Positions 33,906 to 44,320 of a stretch of 64,000 nucleotides of DNA are shown piece by piece. The DNA comes from Pseudomonas sp. UBA1879 (lineage in GTDB: Bacteria > Pseudomonadota > Gammaproteobacteria > Pseudomonadales > Pseudomonadaceae): NCBI RefSeq assembly GCF_002338065.1, contig NZ_DDHJ01000004.1, forward strand, positions 511,943 to 575,942. The letters run 5' to 3'. Numbering within the stretch: position 1 is the stretch's first letter; each line of letters opens with the position of its first letter. The notes under the pieces were generated by a model that ran no database searches, was not told the origin of the DNA, and saw only the letters and a list, made by a program, of their open reading frames with translations. The position numbers were made by a program, and so were the translations under genes.

Positions 33906-34903
33906 CAGCGGCGGACGGAAACGATCAGGCGCTGCTCGATCATGCGACGCGCAGCATTGCCGTGGGCTCGAAAAGTTTTGCCGCCGCCGCGCGACTGTTC
34001 GACCCCGCGACGAGGCGCAGCGCGGTGATGCTCTACGCGTGGTGTCGTCATTGCGATGACGTCATCGACGGTCAGGAAGCAGGCCACGACGCCACGCCGG
34101 TCAGTCAAGCGGAAGTCAATCAACGCCTGGCCGGGTTGGAGGCCCAGACGCGAGCGGTGTACGCCGGGCTGCCGGCCCAGACCGAAGCGTTTGCAGCGTT
34201 TCGCGATGTGGTGATCCGTCATCGGCTCAAGCAGGTGTATGCCCTGGAGCATTTGGCCGGATTCGCCATGGATGTGCAGCAGCGGCAGTACGTGCATATC
34301 GAGGACACGCTGGAGTACTGCTACCACGTCGCGGGCGTCGTCGGGCTGATGATGGCGCAGGTCATGGGCGTGAGTGATGAACGGACGCTGGACCGCGCCT
34401 GCGATCTGGGCATGGGGTTTCAATTGACCAATATCGCGCGGGACATCGTCGAGGACGCGGGCGTGGGTCGCTGTTACCTGCCGCGCATGTGGCTTGAGGA
34501 ACTTGGGATTGCCGACCAGCACGTGGCAGAGCCTCAGTATCGAGAAGCCTTGGCCGTGCTGGCGGGTCGTCTGGTCGATCTGGCCGAGCCGTTCTACCTC
34601 AGCGCCGAGGCGGGCTTGACGGCATTGCCGTGGCGCTCGGCCTGGGCCGTGGCGACAGCCAGCGGCGTCTACCGGGAAATCGGCGTCAAGGTCAAAGAGA
34701 GGGGCAGTCGGGCCTGGGATTCGCGGGTGTCGACGTCGAAGTTCGACAAAATCCGGCTGGTCGTGACAGGGCTGTGGCGCGCGGTCATGTCCCGTGGCCG
34801 CCGCTGGCCCGATCGCCCTGCGGACGTGTGGCAACGTCCTCGTCACGCTTATCCAGCGGACCCCCATGCAACGCACGAAGCTGGCCCCGAAGTGTCGCGA
34901 TAG
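33902..34903 (+). CDS. crtB: phytoene synthase
   Basis: A 333-residue squalene/phytoene synthase that joins two GGPP to phytoene. The substrate aspartate motif DDVID occurs in YAWCRHCDDVIDGQ, the second in LTNIARDIVEDAGVGRCYLP, and YCYHVAGVVGLMMAQVMG is conserved. The start is a GTG at 33902 overlapping the crtI stop. The last 119 bases overlap the convergent crtZ gene; the C-terminus is longer than in most homologues, which fits with recent 3' extension. Confidence 0.93.
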   Translation: MTAADGNDQALLDHATRSIAVGSKSFAAAARLFDPATRRSAVMLYAWCRHCDDVIDGQEAGHDATPVSQAEVNQRLAGLEAQTRAVYAGLPAQTEAFAAFRDVVIRHRLKQVYALEHLAGFAMDVQQRQYVHIEDTLEYCYHVAGVVGLMMAQVMGVSDERTLDRACDLGMGFQLTNIARDIVEDAGVGRCYLPRMWLEELGIADQHVAEPQYREALAVLAGRLVDLAEPFYLSAEAGLTALPWRSAWAVATASGVYREIGVKVKERGSRAWDSRVSTSKFDKIRLVVTGLWRAVMSRGRRWPDRPADVWQRPRHAYPADPHATHEAGPEVSR

Positions 34904-35321
34904 AGGGCGCGTACAAAAAGCCGAAGGAGACACAGCGCTCCTTGCCTGCGACGGCATGGTGCATCAAGTGCGCTTGGTAGAGGCGTTTCAGGTAGCCATT
35001 CCTGGGCACGTAACGCATCGGCCAGCGCTTGTGCACCAGACCGTCGTGGGCAAGGAAATACAGAAAACCGTAAGCCGTCATGCCTGCGCCGATCCACTCC
35101 AGCGGATGCACGCCCTGATTGCCAAGGGCGATGAGCACGATGGCGAACAGCGCGAAGACCACGGCGTACAGGTCATTCTTTTCGAACCAGCCGTTACGGG
35201 GCTCATGGTGCGAACGATGCCAGCCCCACCCCCAGCCGTGCATGATGTACTTGTGCGCGACGAAGGCAAATCCTTCCATGCCGATCAGCGTGGTCAGAAA
35301 CACCAGAGCGTTAACCATCAT
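34785..35321 (-). CDS. crtZ: beta-carotene 3-hydroxylase
   Basis: A 178-residue integral membrane non-haem di-iron hydroxylase converting beta-carotene to zeaxanthin. The histidine clusters of the fatty-acid hydroxylase superfamily are intact: HKYIMH, HRSHH, HDGLVH and HLMHH, separated by hydrophobic helices. ATG 35321 preceded by AGGTG at 7-8 bases is chosen over the GTG at 35330. The gene runs opposite to the crt operon and overlaps crtB by 119 bases, so its C-terminal tail after about residue 140 is antisense to the crtB end. Confidence 0.93.
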   Translation of the reverse strand: MMVNALVFLTTLIGMEGFAFVAHKYIMHGWGWGWHRSHHEPRNGWFEKNDLYAVVFALFAIVLIALGNQGVHPLEWIGAGMTAYGFLYFLAHDGLVHKRWPMRYVPRNGYLKRLYQAHLMHHAVAGKERCVSFGFLYAPSIATLRGQLRALHGGPLDKRDEDVATRPQGDRASGGHGT

Positions 35322-35540
35322 TCGAATCACCTGTGAGAAGTCAGCTGTTGAGACCTTGAAGGCGCCTCGAACGTTCTGAGTTTACGCTCGATGGCCACCG
35401 AGTTTCCAAAAGCGTTGCCGGAACCGCGACGCCTCAGTCGACCTAATCGACCGGCGGCGGCCACGCCTGAGCGAAACGTTGAACGCCCGGTGGCGCGGGT
35501 TCTCGAATGGGTACGCTTGCCACTGTATTGGAGCAACACC

Positions 35541-36215
35541 ATGAGCCCGACGACTTCCTTCATCTTTGACCTGGATGGCACGCTGACCGACAGCGTCTAC
35601 CAGAACGTCGCTGCCTGGAAACAGGCGCTGGACGCCGAGGGCATTCCGCTGGCCATGTGGCGCATTCATCGGAAAATCGGCATGAGTGGCGGCCTGATGC
35701 TCAAGTCGCTGGCCCGTGAAACCGGTATGGAGATTCCCGCCGAGCAGGCTGAACGACTCAGCGATCTGCATGCCAAGTTTTATCGCGAACTTCAGGGCCA
35801 GATCACTGCGCTTCCCGGCGCCAATGAACTGCTCGAAACGCTGACGCAAGGCGGCATGAAATGGTGCATCGCCACCAGTGGTGGTACCGAGACCGCAACG
35901 ATCAACCTCAAGGCACTGGGGCTGAAGGTCGAGGACATCACGCTCATCACCCGCGACGACGTCAAATACGGCAAACCCGATCCTGATCTGTTCATCGCCG
36001 GCGCGCAGCGCATGGAGGTGCCGATCGAAGAATGCCTGGTGATCGGTGACGCGATCTGGGACATGCTCGCGGCCCGTCGCTGCAAAGCCACAGGGGTCGG
36101 CCTGCTTTCTGGCGGGTACGACATCAGTGAACTGGAGCGGGCAGGGGCGCTGCGGGTGTATGAAGATCCGCTGGACATGCTGGACCATCTCGACGAAATC
36201 GCATCACGTCCGTAG
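35541..36215 (+). CDS. HAD family hydrolase (phosphoglycolate phosphatase-like)
   Basis: A 224-residue HAD phosphatase. Motif I is FIFDLDGTLTDS with both aspartates, motif II lies in WCIATSGG, motif III Lys in DDVKYGKPDPDLF and motif IV in CLVIGDAIWDMLAA. The helical cap after residue 20 places it with CbbY/Gph-type sugar phosphate phosphatases. GGAG precedes ATG 35541 by 8 bases. It diverges from crtZ, and is probably not part of the carotenoid pathway. Confidence 0.88.
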   Translation: MSPTTSFIFDLDGTLTDSVYQNVAAWKQALDAEGIPLAMWRIHRKIGMSGGLMLKSLARETGMEIPAEQAERLSDLHAKFYRELQGQITALPGANELLETLTQGGMKWCIATSGGTETATINLKALGLKVEDITLITRDDVKYGKPDPDLFIAGAQRMEVPIEECLVIGDAIWDMLAARRCKATGVGLLSGGYDISELERAGALRVYEDPLDMLDHLDEIASRP

Positions 36216-36288
36216 TTCGGTATGACTGCCGATCATCAATCGTGCGCGGCGCGCTTCGCGTATATGAAAACTGCCGCACAGTGCGCGC

Positions 36289-36594
36289 CTACTTGGGCAG
36301 CGGCTGCTCCGCCCGTGCCGTGCGCGTGTCGTAATCGAGTCGCGCGATCAGTACCGGCTTCATGTTGTTTTCTGCCCAGACGCACATCTGCTCGGTGATG
36401 GCCGTGATGCTGATGCCCAGCGCGGTCAGTGAATACTCGACGCTGGGTGGCGCGCTGGGATAGACCTCGCGCAGCACCAACCCGTCTCGTTCCAGCACAC
36501 GCAAAGTCTGCGTCAGCATCTTCTGTGTCACGCCTCCGACCTGCCGCCGCAGTTCGCCGAATCGCAGCGGCCCGCGGGACAGCGTGTCGAGGCA
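36289..36594 (-). pseudogene. 5'-truncated HxlR family regulator
   Basis: The frame encodes LDTLSRGPLRFGELRRQVGGVTQKML, QTLRVLERDGLVLREVYP and PPSVEYSLTALGIS, that is, the HTH and wing of an HxlR regulator, through a normal stop at 36289. The N-terminal segment that should precede it (CPVEATLEVIGGKWTLLI-like) is missing: upstream of about 36594 the frame reads unrelated sequence that belongs to the 3' flank of the SMP-30 gene. The first ATG left is inside the HTH. I read this as a gene cut by the arrival of the adjoining module. Confidence 0.7.
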
Positions 36595-36628
36595 TGGGTG
36601 TCTGAGGTGGGGCGCGTCAGGGCACGCG

Positions 36629-37648
36629 TTATTGATGCGAATACAGCTTCAGCGCATTGGCAAAGCCTTTGGCCCTGAAAATGGCGCTGCCTTCACCGAG
36701 ACTGCCGTCATTGCTCACGAGATACACCTCGTGGGTGTCGGGCTTGAGCGCCATGCTGGTCGAGCGAAGGAAGTGCCCCTTTTCGCGGCCCGGAATCAGG
36801 ATTTGGCCGATGGGCAAACCGTTTGGATTGAGGACCAGCACGCGCCCCTGGCTGTACATGGCCACGTACAGATTGCCGTCCTGATCGACGCGCATGGAGT
36901 CAGGCGACGGGCCGTTGAACCGGTACACCACAGCTTCGCCAAAAGGGGCGATGGTGGTGGCGTCTTTCAGTTCGATGCGGTGCAGCAACCCGGTCGCGAA
37001 CTCCGTGACCCACAGGGTCTTGCCGTCAGGGGAGAGGGCGATGCCATTGGCGATCGCGAGATTGGGCAGGATCGGCACAATGGTTTTGCCGTCAGCCGGA
37101 ACGTAATAAACGCCGCCGGTGGGCTGAGTCGAGGTGCCCTTGAAGTCGGTGAAATAGAAGCCGCCCGTGCTGTCGAAGACGAGGTCGTCCACCAGGTATT
37201 TTTTGCTGCTGGGGATGATGACTTGCTTGCCTGAGCCGTCTGGTTTGTAGGCGGTCAAATTGCCGGTGTCTTTGAAATTGCCCAGCCCTGCCACGAACAA
37301 TCGGCCGTCTTCGTGTATTGCCAGTCCCGCACTGCCCAGCGCGTTTTTCGGCACCACGACACTGAGTTTCTTTTCGGGGTCGACCTTCAGCACCTGCCCG
37401 CCGAAAACCTCGACCAACAGTAGATTGCCGGCCCTGTCGAACGAGGGGCCTTCCAGTTGCAGGGGGCCATCAGACACCTTCATCCACAGATCGGCGGTCA
37501 CTGTCGGCAGCTCCTTTTCCGGGGAGCCAATGGCCTGAAGCTGCTGGCCGTCGGCGGGGTAGGTCAGGGTGGGGATAGCGTCTGCGTAGGCAAATGAGGC
37601 GCCTGCGCTGAGTGCGAAGCACAGGGAGGCCAGGAATTTCTTGCGCAT
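36629..37648 (-). CDS. secreted SMP-30/gluconolactonase-like beta-propeller protein
   Basis: A 339-residue periplasmic protein. A signal peptide (MRKKFLASLCFALSAGASFAYA) precedes a six-bladed propeller with repeats such as GPSFDRAGNLLLVEVFGGQVLKV, GIALSPDGKTLWVTEFATGLLHRI and SMRVDQDGNLYVAMYSQGRV, the SMP-30/Lre-like layout of calcium-dependent lactonases. ATG 37648 is chosen for GAAGG upstream and the signal peptide; the longer frame begins with a run of Asn codons from the trinucleotide repeat. It follows the TctA-like gene closely. A role in opening a lactone (perhaps mevalonolactone) before uptake is my inference. Confidence 0.82.
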   Translation of the reverse strand: MRKKFLASLCFALSAGASFAYADAIPTLTYPADGQQLQAIGSPEKELPTVTADLWMKVSDGPLQLEGPSFDRAGNLLLVEVFGGQVLKVDPEKKLSVVVPKNALGSAGLAIHEDGRLFVAGLGNFKDTGNLTAYKPDGSGKQVIIPSSKKYLVDDLVFDSTGGFYFTDFKGTSTQPTGGVYYVPADGKTIVPILPNLAIANGIALSPDGKTLWVTEFATGLLHRIELKDATTIAPFGEAVVYRFNGPSPDSMRVDQDGNLYVAMYSQGRVLVLNPNGLPIGQILIPGREKGHFLRSTSMALKPDTHEVYLVSNDGSLGEGSAIFRAKGFANALKLYSHQ

Positions 37649-37663
37649 AGGGGTTACCTTCGT

Positions 37664-37687
37664 GTTGTTGTTGTTGTTGTTGTTGTT
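37664..37687. repeat. trinucleotide tandem repeat (GTT)8
   Basis: Eight uninterrupted GTT units (AAC on the coding strand of the lactonase-like gene) lie between the TctA-like and lactonase-like genes, ending just before the ribosome site of the latter. Perfect short repeats of this length are rare in Pseudomonas and can change by slippage. Confidence 0.9.
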
Positions 37688-37703
37688 TTGGTTGCGGAGT
37701 GGC

Positions 37704-39092
37704 TCATACGCTGAACAGGGCAACGATGGCAGGCACTGTCAGCACCGCGGCGTAGTACCCCATGAATTGCACGCCGATGTTGAAGCCCAGGAATCGCGAC
37801 AGAAAACCGCCCAGCAGGCCCACGGTGACGATGACCAGTAAGCCGAGCGCGCCGCCCTCCCAGATCCCGATCACCAAAATCAGCCCGACGAACGTCGAGA
37901 TCACCGCTTCGTGGCTGATCTTGCGCGAGACGAAGGACGCTGCCCGATGGGCGTAATTCATCGTGAAGGGGTAGGCAATGAGGATCGCCACGATCACTGC
38001 CAGCATCCCGTAGCCCAGAAACTCCCATGTGCTGAGCAGGCTATGCAGGTTGTTGACCTGCCCAGTGGCGGCGTCGACGCTGAAGCGGGGCGGGGCGTTG
38101 AACAGCGGCGCAGCGGGCCCTGCAGCGACCGGACTCAACGGCAAGCCAAACGCGATCAGCGGGATCAGGGCTTCAGCGATGTAGGTCGCTTCGGTGACGC
38201 CGTTGCGCGCAGTGATGACCGTTGTCAGCCGATGGTAGACATGCTTGACCCGAGACCCGACCAGTTCGCCCATGATTACAGTCATCGCCACAGGGCTGAA
38301 GACGAACGTGGCGCTGGAGATGCAAGCGGTGATCGCGGTCCACAGGCTTTGTTTGCTGTCCAGCACCCTGAGCGGATTGGGGAAATAGCCGCCCCCGCTT
38401 TTCACGTCCGGCGACAGTGAGAAGGTGCGTACGTCCTCGCGTCTCATGGTTTCCCGTTCGGCGGGGGCGAGCATGGAAAACAACGCCGCGATCAGCGGGC
38501 CGATGGCGATGCCCAGGAAGTAGCTGACGCTCAGCTTGACCCCGTATTGCCCGGTGATGCTTTGCAGGCCGACGATCACCATCACGAACGGGACCAGCGC
38601 AAACACGGCCGCCAGGCGCCCCTTGGAAAACCAGGCAATGGCTATCGCGGCGAGCAGGAAGACCCACGGGGCAGCGCGTTTGATCGCGTCACCGAACGGC
38701 GCGAGCATCACAGCGAACAGCACCGCCATGGGGACTGCAATCAGGGCCGCGATCACCGCACCGGAAATCATCTTGCGCAGGGCAATGTGCGGGACACCCA
38801 GATTGCGCAGGAAATTGGCTTCGCGCATCAGCGGCGTCGCCAGGGTATCGCCGGGGATGCCGAGCAACGCGGTGGGCACGGCGTGCGTCATGTGTTTGGC
38901 CACGGCACCGGCGAGAAAGAACGTCAGCACACCGGGCGCCGGCACACCCAATAGCACCACGAGCAAAGTGAGCGGAGCCAGGGTGGTGGTTTCGTCACTG
39001 CCGGAAATCAGGCCGATGCCGGCGAAGATCACTGCACCCACGATGCCCATCCCCAGCGCTATCAGTATCTGTTCCAACAGGGGCGTCATCAT
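37704..39092 (-). CDS. TctA family transporter permease
   Basis: A 462-residue inner-membrane protein with about 11-12 helices. GIGLISGSDETTTLAPLTLLVVLLGVP and AVPTALLGIPGDTLATPLM are the two Gly/Pro-rich TctA signatures, though divergent from the canonical PGxGG..PxxLP forms. The second half contains the inverted repeat of the first. TctA proteins are the large subunit of tripartite carboxylate importers. The start overlaps the stop of the small partner gene (ATGA). No TctC binding protein is encoded here. Its neighbours suggest a mevalonate or related carboxylate as substrate. Confidence 0.82.
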   Translation of the reverse strand: MMTPLLEQILIALGMGIVGAVIFAGIGLISGSDETTTLAPLTLLVVLLGVPAPGVLTFFLAGAVAKHMTHAVPTALLGIPGDTLATPLMREANFLRNLGVPHIALRKMISGAVIAALIAVPMAVLFAVMLAPFGDAIKRAAPWVFLLAAIAIAWFSKGRLAAVFALVPFVMVIVGLQSITGQYGVKLSVSYFLGIAIGPLIAALFSMLAPAERETMRREDVRTFSLSPDVKSGGGYFPNPLRVLDSKQSLWTAITACISSATFVFSPVAMTVIMGELVGSRVKHVYHRLTTVITARNGVTEATYIAEALIPLIAFGLPLSPVAAGPAAPLFNAPPRFSVDAATGQVNNLHSLLSTWEFLGYGMLAVIVAILIAYPFTMNYAHRAASFVSRKISHEAVISTFVGLILVIGIWEGGALGLLVIVTVGLLGGFLSRFLGFNIGVQFMGYYAAVLTVPAIVALFSV

Positions 39093-39565
39093 GGACGGCC
39101 ACCGTTGGCCCGGATTGCTGCTACCGGCGTCATCCGCGAGTCATTCTCAGCGGTCGCATCAGGCAGGATGTTGCGCTCGTCGTCCGCGAACAGCGCATAA
39201 AGGTCCATTTCATGCAGTTCAGCGAGGGTGTCTGCGGGCAGGTCCGACAGTTGTCCAAGGTCTCCGAATTCGGCCCGCAGTTCTGACAGCACCTGCGCCC
39301 GCCAGGCCGGATCGGCCTGATGCTCGACCACCGAACGTTTGGGTTTGAACAGCTTCGCACTGATGGCGCCCCCGACCAGGCAACCCACAATGCCCACCAG
39401 CATGGCGTAGGCCTTGGCCATCTGCACGTTCTCCACCCATCCCAAGAGCAGGTGTTGCGCGAGGAAAAAAGCACTCAGGCTCACGGCCGCGCCAATGGCA
39501 ATGGCGTAGATCAGGTGACGACCGTTGACGGTGTCACCCCAGACTTCATACAGATCGGATTTCAA
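39089..39565 (-). CDS. small membrane protein, probable TctB-like partner
   Basis: A 158-residue protein with two N-terminal hydrophobic segments (about residues 18-40 and 50-68) and an acidic soluble C-terminal half of about 85 residues (FKPKRSVVEHQADPAWRAQVLSELRAEFG...). Position and coupling to the TctA-like gene make it the likely small subunit, although TctB normally has four helices and no such tail. It starts at TTG 39565 with AGGAG 7 bases upstream. Function of the tail unknown. Confidence 0.65.
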   Translation of the reverse strand: MKSDLYEVWGDTVNGRHLIYAIAIGAAVSLSAFFLAQHLLLGWVENVQMAKAYAMLVGIVGCLVGGAISAKLFKPKRSVVEHQADPAWRAQVLSELRAEFGDLGQLSDLPADTLAELHEMDLYALFADDERNILPDATAENDSRMTPVAAIRANGGRP

Positions 39566-39755
39566 GGATGTCTCCTGTCGCCCTTGCGAGCTTTTATTGT
39601 TATGAGCATCGAAGAATGTAGCGGAGTCAGGCCTGTCGACGCTGGTTCACGATCCCGGTGAGCAGTGCTGCGCTGGCCAACCTTCGGCGTTCAGGGCCAG
39701 ACGTCCCTGCTTTCGGCTTTTGGCTTCCCAGCGCAGCCCGCGCAATGGCTGTTCC

Positions 39756-41042
39756 TCACGCGCCGCGTTTTTGCTTGAGCAGCTGCGCCGCGTTGTCGGC
39801 ACGCACGTCGCGCGCGTCGACCATCGCTTTGACCAGCCAGGTCACTTCGTCGCCTTTGGCCCCGGCTGACAGCGCGACGTTCCGCGCATGCAGCGCCATG
39901 TGACCGCGCTGGATGCCTTCCGTGGACAGCGCTCGCAGCGCGCCGAGGTTTTGCGCCAAACCAACGGCGACGGCAATTTCGGCGAGCTCCTGGGCGGTTT
40001 TCACCCCCAGAATGCGCAAGGACAGTTGCGCCAACGGGTGAGTTTTCGTGGCACCACCGACCAGCCCGACCGGCATCGGCATTTCCAGGGTGCCGACCAG
40101 ATGGCCTTGGCTGTCTTTCTCCCAGGTGGTCAGCGAGCCGTAATGACCCTGGCGACACGCGTAGGCGTGAGCACCGGCTTCAACGGCGCGCCAATCGTTG
40201 CCGGTCGCGACGATCAGCGGGTCGATGCCATTCATGATGCCTTTGTTGTGGGTGGCCGCGCGGTAGGGGTCGATGACGGCGAAGTTGTAGGCATCCAGAA
40301 TGCCTTCGATCACGTCTTCACCTTTATAGGCGTCGGTGGTCAGCAACGCCGGGGCAATGCGGATCTGGGCCCGCGCCAGACGCAAGTCGGCGAGGTTCGA
40401 GAGGATACGCAGGCGGACCTTGCCGCCCGTGATTTCCTCCAGCAATGGGGCGACGGCCTCCGCCATGGTGTTCACAGTATTGGCACCCATCGCGTCACGC
40501 ACGTCCACGATCAAATGCGCCACGAGCATCGGGCCTCGCGGGCTTTGGGCAAAGGTGTGGACTTCAATGTCCCGGCAACCGCCCCCCAGCTTATTGAGTA
40601 ACTGATCCTTGCGATTCGCCAGTTCGATGATCTCGTCTTTGCGCCGCAGCAGGCTGAGGCGGGCGTTGAAAGGGTCTTCGATGTCGACGATCTGAACCTG
40701 CGCGCGCATCAGCGGCTGGGAGCTGGAGGTGAGGAATCCACCCGCGTCACGCGCCAATTTAGCCATGAACGAGGCGGCCGCCACGACCGAGGGTTCTTCC
40801 ACCACCAACGGCACAATGACGTCGCGGCCATTGATCTGGAAGTTGCTGGCGACGGCATAGGGCAATTCGAACGTGCCGATCACGTTCTCGATCATGCCGT
40901 CCGCAATGTCGAGTGGCAGCGCCCCTGGATCACGCAGCAGCGCCACGTCGGCGGGCGGCAGGTCGAGCAGCTGCTGAAGGTGATTCAGCCGTTCGGCAGG
41001 GGTCAGGCTGCGAAATTGGGGGAGGCGGGAGTCGACGCTCAT
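39756..41042 (-). CDS. mvaA: hydroxymethylglutaryl-CoA reductase, degradative (class II)
   Basis: A 428-residue class II HMG-CoA reductase, the same length as the Pseudomonas mevalonii enzyme and very similar to it as I recall its sequence. Catalytic residues are all present: Glu83 in [11 protein letters not shown], the Lys of [10 protein letters not shown], the Asp of [11 protein letters not shown] and His381 in GHMALHARN. The enzyme is oxidative in vivo: mevalonate + CoA + 2 NAD to HMG-CoA. AGGA lies before ATG 41042. The HMG-CoA lyase gene (mvaB) that follows it in P. mevalonii is not here; TctA-like and lactonase-like genes follow instead. It diverges from a MocR regulator. Confidence 0.94.
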   Translation of the reverse strand: MSVDSRLPQFRSLTPAERLNHLQQLLDLPPADVALLRDPGALPLDIADGMIENVIGTFELPYAVASNFQINGRDVIVPLVVEEPSVVAAASFMAKLARDAGGFLTSSSQPLMRAQVQIVDIEDPFNARLSLLRRKDEIIELANRKDQLLNKLGGGCRDIEVHTFAQSPRGPMLVAHLIVDVRDAMGANTVNTMAEAVAPLLEEITGGKVRLRILSNLADLRLARAQIRIAPALLTTDAYKGEDVIEGILDAYNFAVIDPYRAATHNKGIMNGIDPLIVATGNDWRAVEAGAHAYACRQGHYGSLTTWEKDSQGHLVGTLEMPMPVGLVGGATKTHPLAQLSLRILGVKTAQELAEIAVAVGLAQNLGALRALSTEGIQRGHMALHARNVALSAGAKGDEVTWLVKAMVDARDVRADNAAQLLKQKRGA

Positions 41043-41093
41043 TTGAAAATCCTGTCGCGATTATTGTTGTGAGTGGTCTTACCCTATGCCGCT

Positions 41094-41145
41094 CTGTACC
41101 GGTAAAGAAGGTACAGTTTGGACGGACAGTACCTAAGCTGTACCC
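41094..41145. promoter_or_regulatory. repeated GTAC half-sites in mvaA/MocR divergent promoter
   Basis: Four copies of a CTGTACC/GGTACAG-type half-site occur within 52 bases: 41094-41100, 41110-41116, 41126-41133 (ACAGTACC) and 41138-41144. Clustered direct and inverted repeats are typical of MocR operators. They sit in the region between mvaA and the regulator gene. Confidence 0.6.
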
Positions 41146-41174
41146 TTGCCGCTGACTGTAATAGGACGTTTCCG

Positions 41175-42545
41175 ATGAGCAGATTGACCCTGGCTCAGCA
41201 GCTCGCGGCTTCATTGGCCGCCCAGATCGACGACGGCACGTATCGCGTGGGTGACCGTCTGCCGTCTCTTCGCGAATGCATGCGCCTGTTGGGGCATTCA
41301 AAAAATACGGTGATCACGGCGTATGAGGCGCTGGCGTCCCAAGGGTTTGTAGAAGCCCGACATGGGCAGGGTTTTTTCGTCAAACAAGGGGCCGCTGAAC
41401 AGAGCGAACCTGAAGAACCGCCGCCCTATGCGCGTGCCATGGACACCATTTGGCTCATGCGCCAGCAATTCGTCCGCGAGCCCGGCCATTCGCCGCTTGG
41501 GGAAGGATTTCCGCCTGTCGAGTGGCTGATGGACATGCGGCTGGACAAGTTCACCCGGCAAATCATGCGGATGGGCGTGACCACTCTGTTCCGGTACGGT
41601 AATCGGCTTGGCAATGCCAGCTTGCGCCAGCATCTGGTGCAGAAGCTGGCGTCTTACGCCATCAGCGCGAACCCTCGGCAGATCGTCACGACGCACGGGG
41701 CGAATCACGCGCTGGACCTGATCATCCGCCGCTTCCTTGCACCGGGGGACACCGTGCTGGTTGAGGACCCCGGTTACTACCCCTTGTTTGGCAAGCTGCA
41801 ACTGCAAGGCGCCCGCATGTTGCCCGTGCCGCGATTGCCGGACGGGCCCGATCTCGACGTGCTGGAAAGGCATCTGCGCGTGCATAAACCGAAACTGTTT
41901 TTCCTGCAGTCCGTTGGCCATAACCCGACGGGGTCTGACCTTTCGCCCAACAAGGCGCATCGGTTGGTCCAATTGGCTCACGCGCATGACTTCACGTTGG
42001 TGGACGACGACGCGCTGGCCGATTTCAAACCTGCCACGGCCATCCGCGTGTCGGCGCTGGATCAATTGCAGCGCTCGCTGTACGTGGGCAGCTTTTCGAA
42101 ATCCGTATCCGCCGCGTTGAGGGTGGGGTTCATCGCCGGTCGCAAGGAGGTGATCGACGAGCTGGGCGACCTCAAAATGTTGCTGCACACCAGTTCTTCG
42201 GAGCTGTGCGAGCGAACGGTCGACGTGGTGTTGAGGGAGGGCCATTTCCTGCGGCATCTGATCCGGCTTCAGGAGCGCGCCAGAACCGCCACCGCCGTGG
42301 CGCTGGAAACGCTGGATGAGATGGGCGCCGAGGTGTTCTGTCGGCCGGAGCAAAGCCTCTATCTATGGGCCCGGTTTCCGCGTTTCGACGATGCCAGGGC
42401 GTTGACCCAACTGTTGCTGCCAAAGGGGTTCATGATCGCGCCGGGACACATCTTTTCGCCGGAGCAAGCGCGGATCAATCCCTGGACGCGGCTCAACGTC
42501 GCGTACCTGAATGACCCCGTCTTCAAAGCCACGCTACGCAGATAA
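41175..42545 (+). CDS. MocR-type regulator (GntR HTH fused to class I aminotransferase-like domain)
   Basis: A 456-residue fusion. Residues 1-75 form a GntR winged helix (LAAQIDDGTYRVGDRLPSLRECMRLLGHSKNTVITAYEALASQGFVEARHGQGFFV). Residues about 115-456 are a fold type I PLP domain with TTHGANHALDLII, EDPGYYPLFG, HNPTGSDLS, VDDDALADF and the PLP Lys in VGSFSKSVSAALRVGFIAG. ATG 41175 gives the family start and has TAGGA before it. It likely controls mvaA and its partner genes; MocR effectors are usually amino compounds bound via PLP, which leaves the inducer in doubt. Confidence 0.88.
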   Translation: MSRLTLAQQLAASLAAQIDDGTYRVGDRLPSLRECMRLLGHSKNTVITAYEALASQGFVEARHGQGFFVKQGAAEQSEPEEPPPYARAMDTIWLMRQQFVREPGHSPLGEGFPPVEWLMDMRLDKFTRQIMRMGVTTLFRYGNRLGNASLRQHLVQKLASYAISANPRQIVTTHGANHALDLIIRRFLAPGDTVLVEDPGYYPLFGKLQLQGARMLPVPRLPDGPDLDVLERHLRVHKPKLFFLQSVGHNPTGSDLSPNKAHRLVQLAHAHDFTLVDDDALADFKPATAIRVSALDQLQRSLYVGSFSKSVSAALRVGFIAGRKEVIDELGDLKMLLHTSSSELCERTVDVVLREGHFLRHLIRLQERARTATAVALETLDEMGAEVFCRPEQSLYLWARFPRFDDARALTQLLLPKGFMIAPGHIFSPEQARINPWTRLNVAYLNDPVFKATLRR

Positions 42546-42577
42546 AAAGCGCGTCGGGTTTCGGCGCGGCCCGTCGG

Positions 42578-44316
<1,739 letters not shown>

Positions 44317-44320
<4 letters not shown>

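Noticed and set aside
37664..37723. Asn-rich N-terminal extension of the SMP-30-like protein
   Set aside because: It is the trinucleotide repeat read as codons; a signal peptide with a ribosome site starts at 37648.
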